A stretch of DNA of 64,000 nt from contig JAFQAP010000030.1 of assembly GCA_017399965.1 (NCBI GenBank), forward strand, positions 39,495 through 103,494. The letters are read 5' to 3'. Made by a program: the position numbers and the translations under genes. Positions 16,129 to 24,349 of this stretch are shown here, one piece after another (the first letter of the stretch is position 1; each line of letters opens with the position of its first letter). The notes beneath the pieces are model-generated. The model was not told where the DNA came from and made no database searches. It worked only from the letters and a program-made list of their open reading frames with translations. The DNA comes from Clostridia bacterium. Lineage in GTDB: Bacteria; Bacillota; Clostridia; Oscillospirales; CAG-382.

Positions 16129-18015
16129 TTGAAACGAATTATTTGTTTTGCTTTGGTTGCGGTTATGCTTTGCATAGCCTTGCTGCCTATTACTGCAAAT
16201 GCGGTAACCCTTTATGATTACACGCTTATTTCCAAGGGTAAATCATACGAACATACCAAGTGTTATACCACTCCGGGTCTTGGATACACTTCTGTTGACG
16301 GCAAGGAGCTTACCGACGGAAAATTGCCCACAGACGATTACGGCACTGAATGGATAGCTTTGGATTACCGTCTTGAAGCGCCTATGTCCGCTGTGATAGA
16401 TCTGGGTAAAAACTACGATGATCTGGGAAAATTCAGAGTATATCTTACTGCCGCTGCCCATTCCGGCATAGACAGACCTGCCGAATGTTCATTTTACGTT
16501 TCCGCAGACGGTAAAGAATTCACCAAAGTAGGCGAAGGTAAATACGAGGACGAATCCGCAAAGAACACTTGGTGCACCCTTGAGCTTGACGGCAAGGTAA
16601 GCGGTCGTTACGTAAAGGTTTCTATGGGTGACAACCCTGTTTCCGGCGTGTTTGTTTTTTGCGGTGAATTTGAAGTTTACACCATTCAAGGCAGCGATAT
16701 TCCCGCCGCATCCATACCGGGACTTGAGATAGTCGGCGGTTCATATTTAAAGCTTGACGGTGATTATATAACCAAGCTTCATCTTAACCACACCGTTGAA
16801 TACGTGCTTGAAAACCTTGACAGTACGGAAAAGGTGTTTGCTTTTGATGCAAAGGGAAACAAGCTTTCCGAAAAAGACGTTTTAAAAACCGGAGATTACT
16901 TTGCAAAAATTGTAAGCGATACCGAAATAGACAGGATTTACGCAGTGGTTGAAGGTGATATCAACGGTGACGGTAAGATAAACTTATCCGATTACCTTTA
17001 CAGCCTGCGTATAGAGAAAAACAATGTTAAGGTTTCTGATGCGGGAAAGAAAGCAAATTCCGGCAAAGCACGCATTAAAAACCATATTTTGGGGGTTGAA
17101 AATATGTTCGCCGCTTATCCTCACCATCCCGTTGCTCCCGACGTTCATGTAACGGAATATGTAAAGCATTCTATGACTCTTACCAAAACAAACGACGGTA
17201 TGTATACCCTTTCCACCACCGCTTCCAACGGAAAGTCTTTGACACAGACCTTCTACAGAACAAACTGGGGTACCTGGAATATCGGCGCTTTGAATATCGG
17301 AAACGTACATCTTGCAGGGGGCAGTACCGACTGGGAATACGTTTTCCGTGCAAAGGGCGCAAAGGACGGTTTTTCCGGCGGTAACCACGCCAACGAAATT
17401 CTGGTGGAATTAAAGATATACGACGGTGTTTCCGGCAAGGAAATAAAGCTTGCAAACGGACAAAAAGCACAGAATCTTGAAAAAATAAAGATAGTTGAAA
17501 AAACCAAGCTTCATCTTGGAGATTCCTCCAAATGCTACGCCGCGGTTACACGTAACTATATGTTCTACGGCGAAACTATTACGCTGGATTGCGACTATGA
17601 ATTCCTTACAGATATGGAATTCTCCCTCTCCTACACCTGCATGTTCCCCGTAAATAAAACCGTGGGATTATATTGCCTGTTCAGAAACCAGGACGGAACG
17701 GAAAACTATGTTGAAACCATGGAAGTGGGACTTGCGGATTACAGCGGTCCTATGTACAAGGGCAACGCGGCAACAGAATGTGTTATCTGGGGTAAAAAGA
17801 ACACCGATTACGCTTTTGTTGTCAAGGTTGACACAGTTAAAGATTCCCTGGATAACTTCAGTAACGGCGCAAAGACCTTCTATTGGGATATGAACACCAC
17901 TTCCAACAAGCTGTATTTCTCCCGTTTTCCCGATTCTACATACGAAAAAGTGCAAAAGGGTACCGAATGGCATACCTCCTGTTCATGGACGGTATTCTGT
18001 CTTGAAGACAAATAA
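16129..18015 (+). CDS. Exported discoidin-like protein with internal dockerin-like repeat
   Basis: 628 residues, TTG start at 16129 with GGGAGG at 16115-16120. Signal peptide (about 1-25, ending ANA). Residues 30-190 look like a discoidin/F5-8 type C module (SAVIDLGKNYDDLGKFRVYLTAA, SGRYVKVSM). A dockerin-type calcium motif, GDINGDGKINLSDYL, lies near 282-297 and is followed by a second half in which the calcium loop is lost (ARIKNHILG). The C-terminal 300 residues are beta-rich and unrecognised. Dockerins usually sit at a terminus and dock to cohesins; an internal degenerate one may be only structural. No catalytic domain seen; a binding or scaffold role at the cell surface is inferred. Confidence 0.75.
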   Translation: MKRIICFALVAVMLCIALLPITANAVTLYDYTLISKGKSYEHTKCYTTPGLGYTSVDGKELTDGKLPTDDYGTEWIALDYRLEAPMSAVIDLGKNYDDLGKFRVYLTAAAHSGIDRPAECSFYVSADGKEFTKVGEGKYEDESAKNTWCTLELDGKVSGRYVKVSMGDNPVSGVFVFCGEFEVYTIQGSDIPAASIPGLEIVGGSYLKLDGDYITKLHLNHTVEYVLENLDSTEKVFAFDAKGNKLSEKDVLKTGDYFAKIVSDTEIDRIYAVVEGDINGDGKINLSDYLYSLRIEKNNVKVSDAGKKANSGKARIKNHILGVENMFAAYPHHPVAPDVHVTEYVKHSMTLTKTNDGMYTLSTTASNGKSLTQTFYRTNWGTWNIGALNIGNVHLAGGSTDWEYVFRAKGAKDGFSGGNHANEILVELKIYDGVSGKEIKLANGQKAQNLEKIKIVEKTKLHLGDSSKCYAAVTRNYMFYGETITLDCDYEFLTDMEFSLSYTCMFPVNKTVGLYCLFRNQDGTENYVETMEVGLADYSGPMYKGNAATECVIWGKKNTDYAFVVKVDTVKDSLDNFSNGAKTFYWDMNTTSNKLYFSRFPDSTYEKVQKGTEWHTSCSWTVFCLEDK

Positions 18016-18034
18016 ATACATAAACATATATTTT

Positions 18035-18063
18035 CCCGTAGTGATCTTCACTACGGGATTTTT
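18035..18063 (+). terminator. Terminator after the discoidin-like gene
   Basis: CCCGTAGTGA / TCACTACGGG stem with a 3-base loop followed by ATTTTT. Confidence 0.9.
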
Positions 18064-18066
18064 CAT

Positions 18067-18147
18067 TGGGCCCCAAAAATGCGTAAGCATTTTAGGGGTG
18101 TTTTCATGGGGTCCCAAAAATGCGTAAGCGTTTTTGGGGTGTTTCTA
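18067..18147. repeat. Tandem pair of about 40-base palindromic repeats
   Basis: Two near-identical units (18067-18106 and 18107-18147) lie head to tail. Each holds a hairpin of the form CCCAAAAATGC-GTAA-GCATTTTaGGG followed by GTGTTT. The four-base loop GTAA fits a GNRA tetraloop if transcribed. Differences between the units largely keep pairing (unit 2 has GCGTTTTTGGG with one G-T wobble). Unlike the ordinary terminator just upstream, there is no T-run directly after the stems. Confidence 0.75.
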
Positions 18148-18177
18148 CATATAATGTAATAAAAAGGAGTGATAAAT

Positions 18178-18405
18178 TTGGACACTGTTATAGTGCTAAC
18201 GTCTATGACCTATGCATACAAAGCGCAGGAAATACTGAACAGACAGGGAATAAAAAATTCCCTTACCAGAAATGCTCAAACTGCACGTATACGCGGTTGC
18301 GGATACGGCTTGAAGATAGATGCCTGCCAAAGCGGTTACGTTCAAAAGCTGCTTTTGGACAGCGGAATAAAAATAGCGGGAGTTACGGAGGCGGGCAAAA
18401 GATGA
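18178..18405 (+). CDS. DUF3343 putative Se/S carrier-like protein
   Basis: 75 residues, TTG start at 18178 eight bases after AAAAAGGAG. The pattern of an early hydrophobic strand and TYAYKAQEIL, then a conserved RGCGYGLK with Cys and a C-terminal strand, matches the DUF3343 family, found beside cysteine desulfurases and selenium-metabolism genes in Clostridia and thought to carry persulfide or selenium. Its last four bases overlap the start of a cysteine desulfurase gene, so the two are translationally coupled and likely work together. Carrier function is inferred from neighbourhood conservation. Confidence 0.75.
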   Translation: MDTVIVLTSMTYAYKAQEILNRQGIKNSLTRNAQTARIRGCGYGLKIDACQSGYVQKLLLDSGIKIAGVTEAGKR

Positions 18406-19547
18406 TATATTTTGACCACGCCGCAACGGGAATGCCCAAAAGCGAAGGTGTTATAAACGCGGTGGCTTCTGCAATGAGATTTTGCGGTAATCCCGGCAGA
18501 GGCAGCTATGAACTGGCATCTGCAGGGGACAGAGCGCTTTTTGATTGCAGAAATGAGCTGGCGCGTGAATTTGGTTCCCAACCCGAAAACTGCGTGCTTA
18601 CAAAAAACACCACCGAAGCGTTGAATATGGCGATAAAGGGTTATGTTTTTTCCCAAAAAGAGCCTGTGCACGCGCTCGTTTCGGATTTTGACCACAACGC
18701 CGTTTCCCGTATAATATACGACCTTAAACAAAAAGAAAGAATTAAATTAACGGTTTTTGAATCCGACCTGTTTGACGATAAAAAGACCGTACAAAACTTT
18801 GAAAACAGCATAACCGAAAAGACTTCCCTTGCGGTATTCACCCACGCTTCCAACGTGTGCGGAAGAATATTTCCCGTAAAGGAAATGAAAAAAATTGCAA
18901 AATGCCACGGTATAACAGTTATTACGGATATTGCCCAGACAGCGGGACTTTTGGATATAAAGGCCGATGATTACGGTGACATTATATGCTTGCCGGGTCA
19001 TAAGGGGTTATACGGTCCCGCAGGCACGGGGGCGATGATAGTAAGCAAGGATTTTGATATTGAAATGCATCCCCTTCTCCACGGCGGCACCGGTATATTG
19101 TCTGCGGATATGAAAATGCCCGCATTTTTACCCGAAAGATTTGAAGCAGGAAGTCTTAATGCCCCCGCATACGCAGGGCTGCGTACCGCTTTGCGGGAAA
19201 AGCATACAAAAGATATAAAGCTCGCCCAAAAGATATATAAATACCTCTTAAGCGAGCTGAAAAATATGAGGGGTGTAACCGTAATTGGCGCACCCGAAAA
19301 AAACCGTGAGGATGACTGGGTGCCGATAATTCTTATAAATCTGTGGGGATATAACAGTGAAGAAGCCGCAGAAATACTGGCAAAAGAAAATATTGCGGTA
19401 AGAGGAGGTCTGCACTGTGCATACAAAGCCCACAAAAAACTTGGCACATTAAAGACGGGAGGAGTGCGTATAAGTATCGGCAGAGGGAACACAATGGTTC
19501 ACGCAAAGGCGTTAATAGACACTCTCGCCCGCAAGATGACCTGTTGA
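18402..19547 (+). CDS. Cysteine desulfurase family protein (aminotransferase class V)
   Basis: 381 residues. PLP enzyme of the NifS/SufS-like class V fold: N-terminal MIYFDHAATGMPK, cofactor aspartate and His in DIAQTAGLLD, the PLP lysine in LPGHKGLYGPAGTGA, and the loop cysteine in RGGLHCAYKAHK. It belongs to the short cysteine-desulfurase-like branch often paired with DUF3343. The open frame runs back to 18120 but the ATG at 18402 overlapping the carrier gene's stop is the correct start because the upstream part is in another frame's gene. Delivers sulfur (or selenium) from cysteine; the acceptor is probably the coupled small protein. The 3' end overlaps the convergent flavoprotein gene by 36 bases. 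Confidence 0.9.
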   Translation: MIYFDHAATGMPKSEGVINAVASAMRFCGNPGRGSYELASAGDRALFDCRNELAREFGSQPENCVLTKNTTEALNMAIKGYVFSQKEPVHALVSDFDHNAVSRIIYDLKQKERIKLTVFESDLFDDKKTVQNFENSITEKTSLAVFTHASNVCGRIFPVKEMKKIAKCHGITVITDIAQTAGLLDIKADDYGDIICLPGHKGLYGPAGTGAMIVSKDFDIEMHPLLHGGTGILSADMKMPAFLPERFEAGSLNAPAYAGLRTALREKHTKDIKLAQKIYKYLLSELKNMRGVTVIGAPEKNREDDWVPIILINLWGYNSEEAAEILAKENIAVRGGLHCAYKAHKKLGTLKTGGVRISIGRGNTMVHAKALIDTLARKMTC

Positions 19548-20723
19548 AAATGCGATCTGCAAATTATACCCGCCGGTATATGCATCCACATCTATGACCT
19601 CCCCTGCGAAATACAGCCCTTTGACAATACGGGATTCCATTGTTGAAGGGTTTATTTCTTTTACGTTTATTCCGCCGGAGGTAACTATGGCTTCTTCCAC
19701 AGGGCGCGTGCCCGTTACAGTGAAAGACATATCTTTAAGAAGATCGCAAATGCGTTTTCGCTCTTCCTTTGTAATTTCGTTAACACGCTTTTCCGAAGGA
19801 ATACCCGAAAGATTTACAAGCACGGGAATAAGCTTGGAAGGAAGCAAGCCGGAAAGCACGTTTGAATATATTTTGTTTTTGTTATCGGAAAAATCACGCA
19901 GCAAGCGTTTGTTAAGTGTTTCTTTATCCAAAGCAGGCTTAAGGTCGATCGACATTTTAACAGGATAATTTTTGCCGATGACTGCAGAAGCGGAAAGAAT
20001 GGTGGGGCCGCTTACGCCGAAATGAGTGAAAAGAAGCTCTCCTTCATCGGAATACAAGGTTTTTTCGTCTTTTAAAAACTTTACAGCCACGTTACGGAGA
20101 GAAAGTCCCATAAGTGAAGGGCATATCTTACCTTCGCAAACCAAGGGAACAAGAGACCCGCGGGGAGTAACAACGGTATGTCCTACCGAGGAGGCAAGAC
20201 GGTATCCGTCCCCTGTAGAGCCGGTCTTGGGGTAGGACATTCCTCCCGTGGCGATAATTACGCTTGGAGCGTTATAGGTTTTTGAAACTCCTTTAACACC
20301 CACAACTTCTCCGTTTTCCGCCAGTAATTGTTTAACGGTATCTTTTACACACTCGCAGTTTTTTTCAGTTTCATAGCGAAGACAGCGGCGGATATCCTGA
20401 GCGCTGTCGCTTTCGGGGAAAACACGTCTGCCTCTTTCGGTCTTCAAAGGAATACCGCGGGAAGTAAAAAACTCCATAGTATCCTCCGGAGAAAAATCCG
20501 TAACCGCACGGTAAAGAAAACGGGGGTTTGTAGGCACGTTTTCAAGGAATTCGTTAAGGGTACAGTTATTGGTAAGGTTGCATCTGCCTTTACCCGTAAT
20601 ACCGATCTTTAAGCCGAACTCTTTGTTTTTTTCTATAACCAAAACCTTTGCGCCCTTTTGAGAAGCGGTTATAGCCGCCATCATTCCCGCGGCACCTGCG
20701 CCGATAACTATAACGTCGTACAT
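19512..20723 (-). CDS. HI0933-family NAD(P)/FAD-dependent oxidoreductase (YhiN-like)
   Basis: 403 residues. N-terminal FAD motif MYDVIVIGAGAAGMMAA, then GKGRCNLTNN and the C-terminal ATSGGI/V-type region (AIVTSGGINVKEI) and GLYFAGEVIDVDAYTGGYNLQIAF, all diagnostic of the HI0933/YhiN flavoprotein family. Function is poorly defined; some members have been described as aminoacetone oxidases. The start at 20723 is chosen because GGAGGT lies just upstream (20733-20738); an ATG 33 bases earlier has no such site. It overlaps the pseudouridine synthase gene by 16 bases and is cotranscribed with it. Confidence 0.9.
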   Translation of the reverse strand: MYDVIVIGAGAAGMMAAITASQKGAKVLVIEKNKEFGLKIGITGKGRCNLTNNCTLNEFLENVPTNPRFLYRAVTDFSPEDTMEFFTSRGIPLKTERGRRVFPESDSAQDIRRCLRYETEKNCECVKDTVKQLLAENGEVVGVKGVSKTYNAPSVIIATGGMSYPKTGSTGDGYRLASSVGHTVVTPRGSLVPLVCEGKICPSLMGLSLRNVAVKFLKDEKTLYSDEGELLFTHFGVSGPTILSASAVIGKNYPVKMSIDLKPALDKETLNKRLLRDFSDNKNKIYSNVLSGLLPSKLIPVLVNLSGIPSEKRVNEITKEERKRICDLLKDMSFTVTGTRPVEEAIVTSGGINVKEINPSTMESRIVKGLYFAGEVIDVDAYTGGYNLQIAFSTGHLAGESVY

Positions 20724-21346
20724 TGGTTTTCTACCTCCTCTCCGAAAACACTCCAAGGATACTGCAAAACGGGAGGCTTGGAAATTACCGTATGCTCTTT
20801 CCCGCCCGATGTGAATTTAAGCTTATACGACCACAGGGCGGTTTTATCACCCGTACCGCCGTAACGCTTATCTCCGTAAAGAGGCGTTTTGCGGGATGAA
20901 AACTGCAAGCGTATCTGGTGTGTCCTGCCGGTTATCATCTTTGCTTTTACAAGGGCGTAGCCTTCTTTTTCCGAAAGCACGGTATATTCCAGAGCGGCTT
21001 CCCTTACACCCCTTCTCATACGCTTTACAACGTAAGATTTGTTCTTTTGGGTATCGTGAAACATATAGTCGGAAAGAACGCCGCTTTTTTCCGGCAACGA
21101 ACCTACGGTTATAAACAGATATTCTTTATCAAAGCCCAAAGCACGCAGCTTTTCTGCGTATTGGGGAGAATTGCCCAGCAGTACTGCGCCGCCTGCCACC
21201 TTATCTATGCGGTGAACGGGGTATGCTTCTCCTCCGCAGGCTTCTCTTACTAACGCGGGCAGTGAGTTTGTTCCCGTATCCTCGCACACTATACCTATAT
21301 CCTTTTGAGCTACCGTGCAGAATTTATCCCTATAAAGAATATCCAT
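20708..21346 (-). CDS. RluA-family RNA pseudouridine synthase
   Basis: 212 residues, short for the family. The catalytic motif is present as VHRIDKVAGGAVLLG (Asp in HRID); the motif of RluA enzymes is usually HRLD-x-x-TSG, so the second half is divergent. KEYLFITVG, GRTHQIRLQF and PLYGDKRYGG follow as expected. No N-terminal S4 domain. It isomerises uridine in rRNA or tRNA; the target cannot be told from sequence. Forms a two-gene transcript with the HI0933-type flavoprotein, an arrangement without an evident functional link. Confidence 0.88.
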   Translation of the reverse strand: MDILYRDKFCTVAQKDIGIVCEDTGTNSLPALVREACGGEAYPVHRIDKVAGGAVLLGNSPQYAEKLRALGFDKEYLFITVGSLPEKSGVLSDYMFHDTQKNKSYVVKRMRRGVREAALEYTVLSEKEGYALVKAKMITGRTHQIRLQFSSRKTPLYGDKRYGGTGDKTALWSYKLKFTSGGKEHTVISKPPVLQYPWSVFGEEVENQCTTL

Positions 21347-21417
21347 TTTGTTTCACCTGCCTTTTAACTGATTTTACCACACCCACCGCCGTTTAGCAAG
21401 GAAAATAAACAAAATAC

Positions 21418-21446
21418 TTTACTTTTGCCGAAGGGAATAGTATAAT
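21418..21446 (+). promoter_or_regulatory. Promoter of the DUF4127 gene
   Basis: TTTACT at 21418-21423, 17-base spacer, TATAAT at 21441-21446, about 35 bases before the ATG. Confidence 0.65.
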
Positions 21447-21478
21447 AAACACGGCATTTTTTAAAAGGAGACCGTTTT

Positions 21479-23260
21479 ATGAAAAGATTTGTTTGCTTTG
21501 CTCTCGCCGTTATTATGTTAACCGCACTTTTCCCCTGCTTTGTGACCGATACGGCATACGCTTTGGAAAAAAGGGATTATAACGGCTTGCAGGTTGCGTA
21601 TATTCCCATCGATAACCGCCCCGTTAATTATGACAGAGTGAAGATGCTGGCAAAAAGCGTGGGATTTGAGCTTCTTATGCCGGAGGAAGACACCTTCCGT
21701 ACAGCGCTTGATAACATGAAACCAAATAAAAACGGCTCTACCTACGGGGACAGAGAAAAACTGCTTAACTGGTTAAAGGAAACGGACAAGACCTGCGATT
21801 ATTTCGTGCTTTCTCTTGACCAGCTCTTGAGCGGCGGATTGGTCGCTTCCCGCTGGCTCGATAATACCGACCTTACTTTTGAGTTTGAAGTTGCGGATTA
21901 TATTATAAATCTTGCGAAAAACAATACGGTGGTGCTGTTTGATACGGTTATGCGTCTTGCATCGACGGTGAATTACCAAGGGTATCAAATGCCGGAATAT
22001 AACAATCTCCGTTCTTACGGCTCCGTGGCAAGATTAACATTAACGGGCAGCGAGCTTACCGTTGACAACATTATCGCCGGATACAAATACGGCGAAAACG
22101 GCAAAAAAATATCCACTCCCCTTTCGGACAAGGCTGTGGATAAATATCTTGCTTCCAGAACAAGAAAATTAAAGCTTATTGATTATATTCTTTCAAAATC
22201 ACTTGAAGATCTTGAATACTGCTACATAGGCGTTGACGATTCTTCCACCACCACAAACATACAGACCAACGAAATAAACCTTATTTCAAATAAACTCGGA
22301 GACAACGGCGTTATTTATGCCGGCACCGACGAATTGGGACTTATGGGAATAACACGAATTGTAACAAAGCTGTACGGCAGCCCCGAGGTCGGAGTTACAT
22401 ATTTCGGAAACAGTAAAGACCAGATCGCCGATGAATTTGATTTTGCGTCCCTCGAATACGAGATAAACAACCACATAAGATCCTTAGGATGTACGGTAGT
22501 TGACGGAGGGAAAGGCGATGTTGAGGTTTTGGTCATTACCAAAAATTCGGGAAATGACCAAGCAATCAAGCTTGTAGATAAAGCCTTTGATCTTGTTGAG
22601 AATAAAAAGCCGGTTATAATTATCGACCCTAATTCCAAAAATGCGGACTTCCTGCAAAAGCAGTTGCTCACACGGGAATTCCCTCTTTCCATGCTGTTGG
22701 GATATTCAAACTGGAACACTGCGGCAAACGCTATGGGCATTGCGCTTTCCAACGGAATATCAAGATACACCTACCTTGCAAACTGCAGTAATATAACCCG
22801 CCAGAGCCACCGCGGTTTTCTTGAGGCGAGCACTTTCGGTTTCCTTAAAGACATATCCTATAAATACTACGGTTTTTCCATTGAAAATCCCGGTGTTTCC
22901 GCTTACGGAAGCTATGCTTATATAGTTAAACAGATAAACGGTTCAGAGATGATCACCTCCCTTTCTCCTTATACCGTAAGCAAGCACGAAACGGTTTCTG
23001 TGAGCAACTTCAGATATCCTTGGGAAAGAACCTTTGAAATGACCTTCGATGTTAAAGTTGCCGTTACCGACAGCGGTATTAAGGGTGACGTAAACGACGA
23101 CGGTAGGATAATTTTAAACGATTATCTTATGTCCAAAAGAATTGAAGCGGGAACCAAAACCGCTGATATAGATATGCTTGCACGGGCAGATATAAACGGC
23201 GACGGAAAGATAAACAAAGCCGATTACGTTCAAATAAAAAAGCGTATTTTGGGCGATTAG
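21479..23260 (+). CDS. Exported DUF4127 protein with C-terminal dockerin
   Basis: 593 residues. Signal peptide (about 1-28), a DUF4127-type body recognisable from YIPIDNRPVNYDR near the N-terminus, LSLDQLLSGGLVASR and GVDDSSTTTNIQTNEI, then a linker and a C-terminal dockerin with two complete calcium loops (GDVNDDGRIILNDYL and ADINGDGKINKADYV, residues about 535-593). The dockerin implies attachment to a cohesin-bearing surface or cellulosome-like scaffold, encoded elsewhere. DUF4127 has no firmly known activity; conserved DNRP and acidic motifs suggest a hydrolase-like fold, but this is not established. Own promoter and terminator. Confidence 0.85.
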   Translation: MKRFVCFALAVIMLTALFPCFVTDTAYALEKRDYNGLQVAYIPIDNRPVNYDRVKMLAKSVGFELLMPEEDTFRTALDNMKPNKNGSTYGDREKLLNWLKETDKTCDYFVLSLDQLLSGGLVASRWLDNTDLTFEFEVADYIINLAKNNTVVLFDTVMRLASTVNYQGYQMPEYNNLRSYGSVARLTLTGSELTVDNIIAGYKYGENGKKISTPLSDKAVDKYLASRTRKLKLIDYILSKSLEDLEYCYIGVDDSSTTTNIQTNEINLISNKLGDNGVIYAGTDELGLMGITRIVTKLYGSPEVGVTYFGNSKDQIADEFDFASLEYEINNHIRSLGCTVVDGGKGDVEVLVITKNSGNDQAIKLVDKAFDLVENKKPVIIIDPNSKNADFLQKQLLTREFPLSMLLGYSNWNTAANAMGIALSNGISRYTYLANCSNITRQSHRGFLEASTFGFLKDISYKYYGFSIENPGVSAYGSYAYIVKQINGSEMITSLSPYTVSKHETVSVSNFRYPWERTFEMTFDVKVAVTDSGIKGDVNDDGRIILNDYLMSKRIEAGTKTADIDMLARADINGDGKINKADYVQIKKRILGD

Positions 23261-23268
23261 ACTATACT

Positions 23269-23302
23269 AAAAAGCGTTACAGAAAATCTGTAACGCTTTT
23301 AC
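23269..23302. terminator. Bidirectional terminator, DUF4127 gene and aromatic operon
   Basis: Stem AAAAGCGTTACAGA / TCTGTAACGCTTTT with a 3-base loop, A-tract and T-tract on both sides, between two convergent units. Confidence 0.9.
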
Positions 23303-23304
23303 AT

Positions 23305-24336
23305 TTATATACCTTCCGCTATTTCGTATATAAGCTTTTCTGTCTTTTCCCAGCCGATGCAGGGGTCGGTTATGGATTTGCCGTAGACGGGAGTATCCGT
23401 TATCTTTTGGCAGCCGTCTTCTATGTAGCTTTCGATCATAAGTCCCTTTACCATTTTACGAAGGTCCGCGGAACAGCGGCGGGTATGCATTACGTCCTTG
23501 GAAATTCGTATCTGCTCAAGATACTGTTTTCCCGAATTGGAATGGTTTGTATCTATGATAACAGCAGGGTTTTTAAGGTCTGAAGCGGAATACAGTTCAA
23601 ACAAGCGGATAAGGTCTTCATAGTGATAATTGGGCATAGACTGTCCGTGCTTGTTTACGCTGCCGCGTAAAATCGCGTGGGTATATGGGTTTCCTTTGGA
23701 AGTGACCTCCCAGCCGCGGTAAATAAAAGTGTGTCCGTGCTGTGCGGCGTAAATGGCGTTCATCATAACCGAAAGATCGCCGCTGGTGGGATTTTTCATA
23801 CCTACGGGAATATCAAGCCCCGAGGAGGTAAGACGGTGGTTTTGGTTTTCCACACTTCGTGCGCCTACCGCTACGTATGAAAGCAGATCGGAAAGATAGC
23901 GGTAATTTTCGGGGTAAAGCATTTCGTCTGCACAGCCGAAGCCCGTTTCCGCCAAAGCGCGCATATGAAGCTGACGGATGGCTATAACACCCTTTATCAT
24001 ATCCGGCTTTTCGTGAGGGTCGGGCTGGTGAAGCATTCCTTTGTAACCTGCGCCGGTGGTGCGGGGCTTGTTTGTGTATATACGGGGAATTATGATTATC
24101 CTGTCAGAAACCTTGTCCTGCACCACGCGGAGACGGTGAATATAATCTATGACCGCGTCCTCTCTGTCTGCGGAGCAAGGACCGATAACCAAAATAAACT
24201 TTTCGCTTTCCCCTGCAAACACTTTACGTATCTCTTCATCGGTATGAGCTTTTACTTTTGCCATTTCCTCTGTTACGGGGTACTGCTCTTTTATTTCCTT
24301 TGGAATGGGGAGTTTACGGTAAAATTCCATATTCAT
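23305..24336 (-). CDS. aroF: 3-deoxy-7-phosphoheptulonate synthase (DAHP synthase, AroF/G/H type)
   Basis: 343 residues. First enzyme of the shikimate pathway, joining phosphoenolpyruvate and erythrose 4-phosphate. Signatures: VIGPCSADRE (metal/PEP site), PRTTGAGYKGMLHQPDP, ARSVENQNHR, GMKNPTSGD and IDTNHSNSGK, all of the E. coli-like class I enzyme; there is no fused chorismate mutase domain. A TTG at 24363 would extend it, but the ATG at 24336 has AGGAT nine or ten bases upstream and leaves 13 bases after tyrA. Last gene of the eight-gene aromatic operon, although it encodes the first step. The symbol denotes the class; feedback specificity (Phe, Tyr or Trp) cannot be read. Confidence 0.94.
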   Translation of the reverse strand: MNMEFYRKLPIPKEIKEQYPVTEEMAKVKAHTDEEIRKVFAGESEKFILVIGPCSADREDAVIDYIHRLRVVQDKVSDRIIIIPRIYTNKPRTTGAGYKGMLHQPDPHEKPDMIKGVIAIRQLHMRALAETGFGCADEMLYPENYRYLSDLLSYVAVGARSVENQNHRLTSSGLDIPVGMKNPTSGDLSVMMNAIYAAQHGHTFIYRGWEVTSKGNPYTHAILRGSVNKHGQSMPNYHYEDLIRLFELYSASDLKNPAVIIDTNHSNSGKQYLEQIRISKDVMHTRRCSADLRKMVKGLMIESYIEDGCQKITDTPVYGKSITDPCIGWEKTEKLIYEIAEGI

Positions 24337-24349
24337 AAAAATTACATCC

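Noticed and set aside
18067..18147. CRISPR-like repeat
   Set aside because: Only two directly adjacent units with no unique spacer between them and no cas genes.
18120..18401. N-terminal extension of the cysteine desulfurase
   Set aside because: Lies over the DUF3343 gene in another frame and begins inside the palindromic repeats; the ATG at 18402 matches family starts.
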